Positions 1-5,958 of a DNA stretch of 17,026 nucleotides are shown piece after piece. A program made the position numbers and the translations under genes. A model generated the notes under the pieces. The model had not been told where the DNA came from and did no database searches. It was given only the letters and a program-made list of their open reading frames with translations. The DNA comes from JACQCE01 sp041484905 (GTDB taxonomy: Bacteria > Nitrospirota > Nitrospiria > JACQCE01), in the NCBI GenBank assembly GCA_041484905.1, contig JBGPIL010000023.1, positions 1-17,026 on the forward strand. Reading direction: 5' to 3'. Each line of letters starts with the position of its first letter. The stretch's first letter is position 1.

Positions 1-889
1 GTTCATCCGGCGCTTCGGCCCGTTCCTTTTCCGGTTTGAAGTGAAACAACCCCGAGTTATACCGGTCATCGGCCAAACCATAGAGATAACGGAGCCGCCC
101 ATAGGTATTTTCGCCATTCAGGAGTCCCATGAGTTGGCCATATGGCTCAATACCCCGGTCTTCGCACATTCGTAGGAAAATGATCCGGTCGATCGTACGC
201 TGGACGGCAAAATTCAACTCACGCACGGTGAGCTTAGGATTGCGAAGGGCGATATTTTTGGCCAGCGCTTCCCGCCACTGCTCAATCTAGGTCAGAAATT
301 CAGCATCCACCTCCGACGTGCCGCGTTTGCCCTTCCTGGACACGGCATATTTGTCGAACGAGCCTTTGAGCACCGCCTCCTTTGAGAAGATGGACGCGAT
401 CTCTTCCCAGCGTGTCGCATAATCGTTGTAGGTCAGGTAAAAGATGCGGCCGATACTTGGCTTGTCATTCGGCTTCGGGGCAATCCGGCAGTCGTAGACG
501 GCAAATTCCTCGAAGTCGGTCAGGATTGAGAGGGGGAGTTTTGCACTCCAGGCGTAACGGCGAAGTTGGTAGGCAGGACTGACGTCGTCCTTAATGTTGA
601 CGGATGGCTTCTTGGTTTCAAGGAAAAACTTGCGCGCCCCGCCAATTCGAAAACAGTAGTCGGGGGCTTTCGTCGCGCTGCCAACCTTAATGGCATCTTC
701 GTGGATCACATCTTTGTAGGCCTCGGCGTTGCCGGCCTTGTTGGCCACATCCCAGCCGAGCGCCTCAAAGAAGGGATCGATAAACTCGCGGCGGAGTTGT
801 GTCTCGTTGTACCCCTGGTTGCGGTAAGACGCCAGGTTTCGTTCGAACCGCTGAACGAGACCGGTAATCTGTGGGGGGATTTCGGTCAT
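1..889 (-). pseudogene. Type IIG (Eco57I-like) restriction-modification enzyme, N-terminal part, interrupted by an in-frame stop
   Basis: The visible part is the N-terminal nuclease region of a fused restriction endonuclease/methyltransferase. From ATG 889 the first 200 residues read openly and contain a PD-(D/E)xK-type nuclease signature: P76-D77 followed by E91-T-K93 after a hydrophobic strand. A TAG at 287-289 then stops translation, but the same frame stays open to the window edge for 95 more codons and reads as the expected continuation (IEQWREALAKNIALRNP, then TIDRIIFLRMCEDRGIEPYG and YNSGLFHF), as in type IIG and HsdR_N-like proteins. The methylase domain would lie outside the window. 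An upstream in-frame TTG at 904 is possible, but ATG 889 fits the family better. A strong promoter lies at 939-967. Either a single substitution inactivated the gene or the base call is wrong; all else about the frame looks intact. Confidence 0.85.
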
Positions 890-938
890 TCTGCAACGCC
901 CCAACGATGATTTTTACTGCTTCTTCAAACCGCGTTCA

Positions 939-967
939 ACTATATGAACTCCGACGATGGATGTCAA
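939..967 (-). promoter_or_regulatory. Sigma-70-type promoter of the type IIG gene
   Basis: On the minus strand a perfect -35 TTGACA (962-967) is followed after 17 bp by -10 TATAGT (939-944). The predicted transcription start lies about 45 nt upstream of ATG 889. Position, spacing and hexamers all fit; not tested. Confidence 0.75.
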
Positions 968-1255
968 TTGAGCGGATGCATACGGCAAACAACCACTGAC
1001 AGAGCTTTAAAAATTTTGTCTTTTACCGTTTTCTCTCACATGGCCAGGCCGGAGGCGGTGATGCCGAGCCCTCTCGGAGGCTTCAGCCTGAGGGCCTCAG
1101 CCTGAAGGCCGTCCCAACAATCGATTTTAAGCCGGATCGGCCGAGAGCGGAAGGCCGGCGAGGACCGTAACCGCAGCCGAGCCTGTGCCGGCACTTGCCC
1201 TGAGGGTACTGGCCGAAGGGAACTGCTCCTGGCCTGGCCTTCCCCCCTCCCGTTC
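968..1255. other. Intergenic stretch with hairpins, no gene seen
   Basis: The gap between the divergent type IIG and glycosyltransferase promoters holds no convincing gene. It contains an imperfect hairpin at 1081-1107 in which CTTCAGCCTGAG and CTCAGCCTGAAG pair with one central C-C mismatch around a GGC loop; the same sequence also reads as a tandem direct repeat. The side near the type IIG gene is AT-rich and the side near the glycosyltransferase is GC-rich. Confidence 0.5.
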
Positions 1256-1284
1256 TTGACACATTACCAACTCGCTGATAAAGT
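1256..1284 (+). promoter_or_regulatory. Sigma-70-type promoter giving a probably leaderless transcript
   Basis: A perfect -35 TTGACA (1256-1261), a 17-bp spacer and -10 TAAAGT (1279-1284) lie directly before ATG 1294. Initiation 6-8 nt after the -10 box would start the RNA at about 1290-1292, only 2-4 nt before the start codon. No Shine-Dalgarno sequence is present, which agrees with leaderless translation. Confidence 0.75.
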
Positions 1285-1293
1285 CCACCCGCC

Positions 1294-2100
1294 ATGACGG
1301 TCGCCTCGCGTTCTTCACGCTCCACTCCTTCACACCGCACAGCGTCTATCAGATCTGGCAGATCTGGCAGGTCAGGCGGCCAGGCCCTGATCATCTTCGC
1401 CAAAGCGCCGGAACCGGGGCAGGTGAAAACACGCTTGAGCCCGCCGCTGACGTCAGATCAGGCCGCCCGCCTGCATGAAGCGTTCGTGCTGGATGTCGTC
1501 AGCGCCGCGCAGTCGGTGCGCGGCGTCACCCAGTGGTTGAGCGGCGCGCCGTCCACGACACATCCTTTTTTCCGCGGCCTCGCGCGCCGCTTCCGGCTGC
1601 GGTTGCTCACACAGACGGGCGAAACGCTCGGGGAGCGGATGGCATCGGCGCTGCGCCAGGCGCTCGAAACCGGCGCAACGCGGGTCGTGCTGATCGGCAC
1701 CGACGTGCCGACGCTGCCCGCCTCCATCATCCGGGATGCGTTTCGTCTGCTGCGGCACTCCGACGTGGTGCTCGGGCCGGCCTGCGACGGCGGCTACTAC
1801 CTGATCGGCCTGTCCCGGCGTGTCCCGCCAATCTTTGACGAGATTCCGTGGGGCCGCTCGACGGTGCTGGAGGCAACACTCGCGCAGATTAACCGGCTCG
1901 GCCTGCGTTGCCGGCTGCTGCCCTTCTGGTATGACGTCGATACGATGCCGTCGCTGCGCCTGTTGACCGCGCATCTGGCCGCGCTCCGCCGGACCAACAA
2001 CAGCGTCCCGCCCGCCACCACCCGATGGTGCACGGCGTGGGCGCGCGCCCAAAACACGAAGGCCCCGGGTCGCGCCCGGGGCCCTCGTCACGTTCGTTGA
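1294..2100 (+). CDS. TIGR04282/DUF2064 family glycosyltransferase-like protein
   Basis: The 268-residue product has the family's N-terminal strand and loop (ALIIFAKAPEPGQVKTRL, about residues 31-48), a central LIGTDVPTLP, a VVLGPACDGGYYLIGL segment and a late YDVDT. These are the nucleotide-sugar and metal-binding parts of a GT-A-like fold. Members are annotated as 'rSAM/selenodomain-associated transferase 1'; substrate is unknown and no radical-SAM partner is visible here. ATG 1294 is the only plausible start, yet it adds about 30 Ser/Arg-rich residues before the conserved domain, partly encoded by a 9-bp tandem repeat at 1351-1377. The last 20 or so residues overlap a GC-rich hairpin (2061-2083) that probably serves the convergent cold-shock gene. 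It stands alone on the plus strand. Confidence 0.85.
   Translation: MTVASRSSRSTPSHRTASIRSGRSGRSGGQALIIFAKAPEPGQVKTRLSPPLTSDQAARLHEAFVLDVVSAAQSVRGVTQWLSGAPSTTHPFFRGLARRFRLRLLTQTGETLGERMASALRQALETGATRVVLIGTDVPTLPASIIRDAFRLLRHSDVVLGPACDGGYYLIGLSRRVPPIFDEIPWGRSTVLEATLAQINRLGLRCRLLPFWYDVDTMPSLRLLTAHLAALRRTNNSVPPATTRWCTAWARAQNTKAPGRARGPRHVR
1351..1377 (+). repeat. 9-bp tandem repeat coding for Arg-Ser-Gly
   Basis: AGATCTGGC occurs twice in tandem followed by the related AGGTCAGGC, encoding RSG-RSG-RSG in the N-terminal extension of the glycosyltransferase-like protein. The 9-bp unit keeps the frame, so copy number could vary without breaking the gene. Confidence 0.7.
2061..2083 (-). terminator. 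Probable intrinsic terminator of the cold-shock gene
   Basis: Perfect 9-bp stem GGCCCCGGG/CCCGGGGCC with a 5-nt loop. On the minus strand the hairpin is followed by TTCGTGTTTT, a T-rich tail; on the plus strand no T tract follows. It therefore fits termination of the minus-strand csp transcript, whose stop codon is 25 bp away, and it lies inside the 3' end of the convergent glycosyltransferase gene. Confidence 0.65.
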
Positions 2101-2108
2101 CGATCGCG

Positions 2109-2310
2109 TTAAACCCTGGTCACGTTTGCGGCCTGCGGTCCTTTCGCGCCGCTGACGACTTCATAATTCAACCTCCTGCCCTTCCTCGAGGGTTTTAAAC
2201 CCGTCCCCGGTGATGGCGGAAAAGTGCACGAAGACATCGGCTCCACCATCTTGCGCAATGAAACCATAGCCTTTATTGGCGTTAAACCATTTGACTTTAC
2301 CTCGAGGCAC
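2109..2310 (-). pseudogene. Cold-shock domain protein (CspA family) with a one-base frameshift
   Basis: From GTG 2310, preceded by a purine-rich ribosome site (GGAGAGGAGGGG), the reading frame gives MPRGKVKWFNANKGYGFI and DVFVHFSAI, i.e. a cold-shock OB fold with both RNA-binding motifs (RNP1 KGYGFI, RNP2 VFVHF). After about residue 48 (EEGQEVE) the frame hits TGA at 2161-2163, whereas the next frame continues exactly as the family does (YEVVSGAKGPQAANVTRV, stop TAA 2109-2111). Removing one base from the GAATTATGAAG region restores a 66-67-residue protein of normal length. As written, the product lacks the last beta strand. Either a real recent mutation or a sequencing/assembly insertion. Family members bind single-stranded RNA/DNA as chaperones. 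Confidence 0.9.
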
Positions 2311-2446
2311 GGTCTCCCCTCCTCTCCTGGTAACTGACGGGCACAGGCTGTCGGGGCACAAAAAAACCGCCTCGGCACGTGGCCGCTAGCGGCTCTCTCA
2401 CACCTTCCGTCCTGTTGACTTCACTCCTTGCGACATCCTAAAAACT
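2311..2446 (-). promoter_or_regulatory. Long 5' leader of the cold-shock gene with a hairpin and T7 run
   Basis: The promoter at 2454-2482 implies an untranslated leader of about 135 nt, comparable in length to the leader of E. coli cspA, a known temperature-responsive RNA. It contains a perfect 12-bp palindrome GCCGCTAGCGGC and, just downstream on the minus strand, GC-rich pairing sequence ending in seven Ts, similar to an attenuator. No match to the E. coli cold box was found. Regulatory role is inferred. Confidence 0.5.
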
Positions 2447-2453
2447 CGCCCCG

Positions 2454-2482
2454 AGCGTAGCAAGCACACGGGGTGTTGTCAA
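2454..2482 (-). promoter_or_regulatory. Sigma-70-type promoter of the cold-shock gene
   Basis: On the minus strand -35 TTGACA (2477-2482), 17-bp spacer, -10 TACGCT (2454-2459). The -10 hexamer is the same as the one proposed for glmM at 13173-13178. Confidence 0.75.
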
Positions 2483-2518
2483 TCGTTTTTCTATTCAGCT
2501 GACGGTTTCATTCCCATC

Positions 2519-2734
2519 GTACATCCGATGGGGGGATTGGGGGGAGAAAGCGGCTCTCTCCCCCCAACATGAGCGAGCGGCTTACACACGCGAGCGGATC
2601 AATCAGAATCCCGCTCTCCCCCTGGGACCCCCATTGGATTTACACTGAGGAAGCGCTATTCACTACTCCCGAGCATGTTATTAGAGTCAGGGGGAGAATC
2701 CGACTCTCCCCCTGACAACCCCCATCGGATGTAC
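2519..2734. repeat. Composite palindromic element bounded by a perfect 16-bp inverted repeat
   Basis: GTACATCCGATGGGGG (2519-2534) and its exact reverse complement (2719-2734) bracket about 215 bp. Inside are a 9-bp hairpin GGGGGGAGA/TCTCCCCCC (2539-2565), a half copy of the repeat (2614-2646, CTCTCCCCCTGGG then ACCCCCATTGGAT and TACACT) and a full 12-bp hairpin (2686-2716). No coding sequence is evident inside. Confidence 0.75.
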
Positions 2735-2738
2735 ACTT
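2686..2738 (+). repeat. Hairpin repeat family A, copy with perfect 12-bp stem
   Basis: GTCAGGGGGAGA (2686-2697), 7-nt loop ATCCGAC, then TCTCCCCCTGAC (2705-2716), followed by the shared tail AACCCCCATCGGATGTACAC. It lies just downstream of the stop codon of the 54-aa gene read on the minus strand, so it may also end that transcript, though no T run follows. Confidence 0.75.
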
Positions 2739-2747
2739 ATTCTGGCG

Positions 2748-2912
2748 TTACTCGCTGCTGCCCAGCATGTCATCGATGAGCGGGCGGTTGTAATCAAAGC
2801 AGTTGGCGCAGATTTCATCGAACACGCGCTCGGCCATCTCCGGCGAAACCGTATCGCGTTCATCGACAAATTTTCCCTGGCGGAGCGCCCGCTCGCACAG
2901 CGTACACACCAT
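2748..2912 (-). CDS. Small Cys-rich protein, possible zinc ribbon, function unknown
   Basis: Fifty-four residues starting MVCTLCERALRQGKF and ending LIDDMLGSSE. Two CxxC pairs (C3-x2-C6 and a later CANC) suggest a single zinc-binding site; the rest is acidic and helical in character. ATG 2912 was chosen because a GGGGGC stretch sits at ribosome-site distance and the first CxxC follows at once; longer starts up to 2984 are possible but would run into the adjacent repeat. The gene sits alone between two copies of hairpin family A. I do not recognise the family; coding status rests on composition, the paired CxxC motifs and the ribosome site. Confidence 0.55.
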   Translation of the reverse strand: MVCTLCERALRQGKFVDERDTVSPEMAERVFDEICANCFDYNRPLIDDMLGSSE

Positions 2913-2951
2913 CAAGAGCCCCCGCGCAATTCGGAATCCGTGCATAGTTCT

Positions 2952-3048
2952 GGAAGTGTAACTCGCGCGGCTACTGTCTGGCAAGGCCGATTGAAATCAA
3001 GGGGAGATTCCGACTCTCCCCTTGATAATCCCATCGGAGTTACACTTC
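2952..3048. repeat. Hairpin repeat family A, copy with outer terminal inverted repeats (MITE-like)
   Basis: Inner perfect 12-bp stem ATCAAGGGGAGA (2996-3007)/TCTCCCCTTGAT (3015-3026) with loop TTCCGAC, followed by AATCCCATCGGAGTTACACTTC. An outer inverted repeat GAAGTGTAACTC (2952-2963)/GAGTTACACTTC (3037-3048) brackets about 97 bp. Compared with the copy at 2686-2716 two stem pairs changed from G-C to A-T on both arms, so pairing is preserved. Confidence 0.75.
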
Positions 3049-3100
3049 ATACGCTCTGCGTATGGACGGGGACCCTGAGTATATGGCATGAGTCAAACAA

Positions 3101-3137
3101 CCAATGGGGGGTTTTAGTGGGGAGATAACGTCTCCCC
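3101..3137 (-). repeat. Hairpin repeat family A, inverted diverged copy
   Basis: Reads CCAATGGGGGG on the left (reverse complement of the CCCCCATTGG tail of the copy at 2614-2646), then a 7-bp hairpin GGGGAGA (3119-3125), loop TAACG, TCTCCCC (3131-3137). Same organisation as the other copies but shorter stem. Confidence 0.6.
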
Positions 3138-3152
3138 CTAATTCTAATAACG

Positions 3153-3246
3153 GGTTGTCAGGGGGAGCTTGGGGCAGGGGGGGCATCGGAGGACGCGCTT
3201 CGCTTCCGCACGGGCCCCCATTAAAATGCCGTCTCCCCCTGACCCT
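3153..3246. repeat. Hairpin family A arms split by a nested family B element
   Basis: GGGTTGTCAGGGGGAG (about 3152-3167) and CTCCCCCTGACCC (about 3233-3245) are the two arms of a family A hairpin. Between them lies a family B element (3179-3220) that begins GGGGGCATCGGAGGACGC and ends CCGCACGGGCCCCCA, with GGGGGC/GCCCCC ends. The right arm lies inside the 3' end of the GspE-like gene, and its TAA stop (3221-3223) sits directly against the family B element. Confidence 0.65.
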
Positions 3247-5185
3247 TAATATCCAGCCGTATCCGGCAACGGGGGCAAAAGAACCAGCCTGGCTGGAGAA
3301 TCGTCCGGCAGGCAGGGCAGTCGCGCCGCTGTGGCGCGCCGCAGCGGGGGCAGCAGAGAAAATCAGGCTGGATGGTCGTCAGACAGATCGAGCACAGCCG
3401 CTCACAGGCTTCATCGGCCACGACCACACGGGCCACCTCATCCAACGTCGTAATACCCTCCCAGACCTTGGCCAGGCCGTCGCCTCCCAGCGAGACGAGA
3501 CCGGAGGAGAGCGCGCCGGCCCGCAAGGCCTCTTCGGAGGCGCCCGAAGCGATCAACTCTCTCAACGGCGGCGTCAGCAGCAGCAGTTCATGAATGGCCG
3601 TCCGGCCCCAGTACCCTTGGTGGTGGCACTGGGGGCAGCCGAGGCCCGCGTAGGTGCGCCGCGTCCGGAGGGCGTCGGGGGCCAGCCGCAGCGCCGTGAG
3701 CAGTTCCGGCGGTGGTTGGGCCTCGCCGCGGCAGTGGGGACAGATGGTGCGGACCAATCGTTGGGCGATCACGCCGATCAGTTGTGAGGCGACCAGATAC
3801 CGCGGCACGCCCAGATCGAGCAGCCGCGTCACCGTTGATGGCGCGTCATTCGTGTGCAGAGTCGACAAGACCAGATGGCCGGTCAGGGCGGCCCGGCAGG
3901 CGATCTCCGCCGTTTCGCTGTCCCGGATTTCTCCGACCAGGATCACGTCGGGGTCCTGTCGCAGCAGCGCCCGCAGCGCCCGGGCGAACGTCAGACCGAT
4001 CTCCGCATTGACCTGGACTTGGTTGACGCCCGAAATCTGATACTCGATGGGATCCTCGACCGTGACAATGTTGCGGACCGACTCATTCAACGCCTGGACC
4101 ATGGCGTACAGGGTGGTGGTCTTGCCGCTCCCGGTCGGGCCCGTCACCAGGACCAGGCCGCGCGTGCGGCGCAGGACGGCGCGGAATTGCTCCAGCCGTT
4201 CCTCCGTGCAGCCCAATGCGTCCAGGCCGACCACGCCGGCCGCCTGATCAAGGATGCGGACGACGATTTTTTCTCCGTAGGGCAACGGGATCACGGACAC
4301 CCGCAGATCGATTTCCCGGCCGTCGACCCGGATGCGGAACGACCCGTCCTGCGGCAGCCGCCGTTCGGCAATATCAAGACGGGCCAGGACTTTCAACCGG
4401 GAGATGACCGGGGCTTGCACCCCCCTCGGCAACCGCTGCTCGTCGCGGAGCAGGCCGTCGACGCGATAGCGGAGACGGCAGCCCTCCGGACCGGGCTCCA
4501 GGTGCAGGTCGCTCGCGCGCAGCGTCAGCGCGGTGCGGAGCAGATGATCGACCAGCCGGACAATCGGGGCGGCTTCGGTCTGGGCCGCCACGTCCTCGAC
4601 CGCTTCCCGGGGCCCAGAATCAGACACCGCGGTCAGCACGATCTGCACGGCGCTCTCCGGGTGCTGGAGGGCCGACTCTTCCACCAACGCGTCGATGGGG
4701 CGCCGGCGGCCGTAGTGCTCGTCGATGGCACGCCGAATCGCCCCCGGGGCGCAGATGACCGGACGCACGGGCGTGCCGCTGGCAAAACTCGCATCGTGCA
4801 TCGCTTCATACTGGACGGGATCGCTCGTCGCCACCAGCAGTTCCTTCCCGTCGAGCGACACCGGGACGATCCGGTGCCGTTCCGCCACATCCGCCGGCAC
4901 CATCGCCACCGCTTCCGGCAGCGGCGGATGCGCGGCCAGGTCCAGATAGAGATAGCCCCACTGTTCGGCGAGCGCGCGCGCCACCTGCTCTTCGGAGACC
5001 GTTTGCAGCGACAGGAGCGTCTCGCCCAGCCGCCGGCCGCTGCGTTGTTGCTCGGTCAGGGCGGCGGCCAGATCGGCGGCCGACACGGCGCCCTGCGCGG
5101 ACAGCACCGCACCCAGTAGTTGACGCTTCTGGAATTGAACGGCAGGCACGGCGGCGATAATAGACCGAACCCGGTACAGAGTCAA
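3221..5185 (-). CDS. GspE/PilB-type secretion or pilus ATPase with C-terminal double zinc ribbon
   Basis: A 654-residue hexameric ATPase of the type II secretion/type IV pilus extension class, expected to sit on the cytoplasmic face of the inner membrane. Order of domains: MshEN/GspE N-terminal domain (about 20-160), T2SSE core with Walker A GPTGSGKT (349-356), Asp-box region VEDPIEY, Walker B DVILVGEIRD (413-422), His box HLVLSTLHTN (437-446), and the family's tetracysteine zinc site (C482/C485, C517/C520). Unusually it then adds two more CxxC...CxxC ribbons (C598/C601 with C612/C615; C623/C626 with C637/C640). The final residues GQGETAF are encoded by a palindromic repeat. Start TTG 5185 has no clear ribosome site; GTG 5149 is an alternative. 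No pilin or secretin neighbours are present, so pilus versus T2SS use is unresolved. Confidence 0.9.
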   Translation of the reverse strand: MTLYRVRSIIAAVPAVQFQKRQLLGAVLSAQGAVSAADLAAALTEQQRSGRRLGETLLSLQTVSEEQVARALAEQWGYLYLDLAAHPPLPEAVAMVPADVAERHRIVPVSLDGKELLVATSDPVQYEAMHDASFASGTPVRPVICAPGAIRRAIDEHYGRRRPIDALVEESALQHPESAVQIVLTAVSDSGPREAVEDVAAQTEAAPIVRLVDHLLRTALTLRASDLHLEPGPEGCRLRYRVDGLLRDEQRLPRGVQAPVISRLKVLARLDIAERRLPQDGSFRIRVDGREIDLRVSVIPLPYGEKIVVRILDQAAGVVGLDALGCTEERLEQFRAVLRRTRGLVLVTGPTGSGKTTTLYAMVQALNESVRNIVTVEDPIEYQISGVNQVQVNAEIGLTFARALRALLRQDPDVILVGEIRDSETAEIACRAALTGHLVLSTLHTNDAPSTVTRLLDLGVPRYLVASQLIGVIAQRLVRTICPHCRGEAQPPPELLTALRLAPDALRTRRTYAGLGCPQCHHQGYWGRTAIHELLLLTPPLRELIASGASEEALRAGALSSGLVSLGGDGLAKVWEGITTLDEVARVVVADEACERLCSICLTTIQPDFLCCPRCGAPQRRDCPACRTILQPGWFFCPRCRIRLDIKGQGETAF

Positions 5186-5189
5186 GATG

Positions 5190-5217
5190 GTTCACGGTTC
5201 ATAGTTCACAGTTCACG
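5190..5217 (+). repeat. Four tandem copies of a 7-bp unit (GTTCAYR)
   Basis: GTTCACG, GTTCATA, GTTCACA, GTTCACG follow each other without gaps immediately upstream of the proposed start of the GspE-like gene (on its strand the unit reads YRTGAAC). Confidence 0.8.
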
Positions 5218-5253
5218 GCCAAAACGATGGGGGGCTCAGCCAGGAGCGGTTCG

Positions 5254-5292
5254 CCAACACAGGCCGCCTGCGCTTGGGGTGCTCGGTGTTGG
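5254..5292. repeat. Short inverted repeat in the gspE upstream region
   Basis: CCAACAC (5254-5260) and GTGTTGG (5286-5292) could form a 7-bp stem with a 25-nt GC-rich loop. The rest of 5218-5392 shows no gene; GC content falls sharply after about 5340. Confidence 0.35.
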
Positions 5293-5392
5293 GGGCGGGG
5301 CAGCTTCGCGATGCCACAGGATCATTGACCTGGGGTTTTGTGGAGAGGATAGGGAGGATTTTATCTCCACTTTTAAAACTTCTAAAATTGTA

Positions 5393-5958
5393 TTAATCAG
5401 ATACAATAAAGTGTTGATAACGACCATGTGCCCAATAGTACAAAATCGCTCCGACCTCTAAATGCCTCGATAAAATGCCATCCCGCACCAGTTGAGCACT
5501 CTTCGTCTGCTCTGCATCCCAATACACGCCTGGTGGTACTTTGGAAACGACGTTGTAGCTGGTTGGTTTGTCAGTCTTGAATAGGATGCTGATCTTTTTA
5601 GATTCATGATTACCAAAAATCTTGTGCCAGGCTTTAAAACCTCCTTCGGAACTAAAAAAATGGCGTAAGACAAAGATTTTTCGCTTTCAAAGTGCCCCAT
5701 GGCAATACCAGGGCACTGCTCGATGCCGTGGTCCTTCAGCCAAAGATTTTGTTCGACCTTCGTTAAATCAGAAAGTGTCAATGGTCGCCACGTTGCGTAC
5801 TTTTCATCAAGAATGTGCCGGATTGAATCCGGGAGTAGAGTGGAAGGGCAGGGAGTGCCGGAATCCGATGCCGCAAAACATACCGAGGTAAACAGGAAAA
5901 AAAGCGCATCGATTATCAATGCACGGATCAACCCTCGGTTTGATTGGATGATAAGCAT
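5393..5958 (-). pseudogene. Secreted protein of unknown function, frameshifted
   Basis: From ATG 5958 (AAGG ribosome site) the protein begins with a signal peptide (hydrophobic LIRALIIDALFFLFTSVCFA, cleavage probably before ASDSG), then LPDSIRHILDEKYATWRPL and WLKDHGIEQCPGIAMGHF. Near 5640, after ...SYAIFLVPKE, the frame loses its protein-like character and runs to a TAA at 5458, while the next frame continues convincingly (GFKAWHKIFGNHESKK, KVPPGVYWDAEQTKSAQLVR, ILYYWAHGRYQHFIVSD) to TAA 5393-5395. A one-base deletion in the GGAGG run explains this; the repaired protein has about 188 residues. I recall similar small periplasmic proteins with SYA(I/L)(F/L)L and YYW elements but no function. 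It lies downstream of the RHS/lipoprotein pair on the same strand. Confidence 0.75.

Noticed and set aside
2155..2170. Programmed +1 frameshift in the cold-shock gene
   Set aside because: UUA-UGA lacks a slippery codon that could re-pair one base on, and no upstream Shine-Dalgarno stimulator of the prfB type is positioned there.
2519..3246. CRISPR array
   Set aside because: Copies vary in length, orientation and spacing; no regular spacers and no cas genes.
3854..5119. 421-aa open frame on the plus strand
   Set aside because: Antisense to the clear GspE/PilB-type gene; Gln/Arg/Asp-rich composition typical of the complement of GC-rich coding DNA, no motifs.
5236..5330. tRNA-like pairing around 5254-5292
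   Set aside because: No cloverleaf, anticodon stem or CCA-end pattern could be built.
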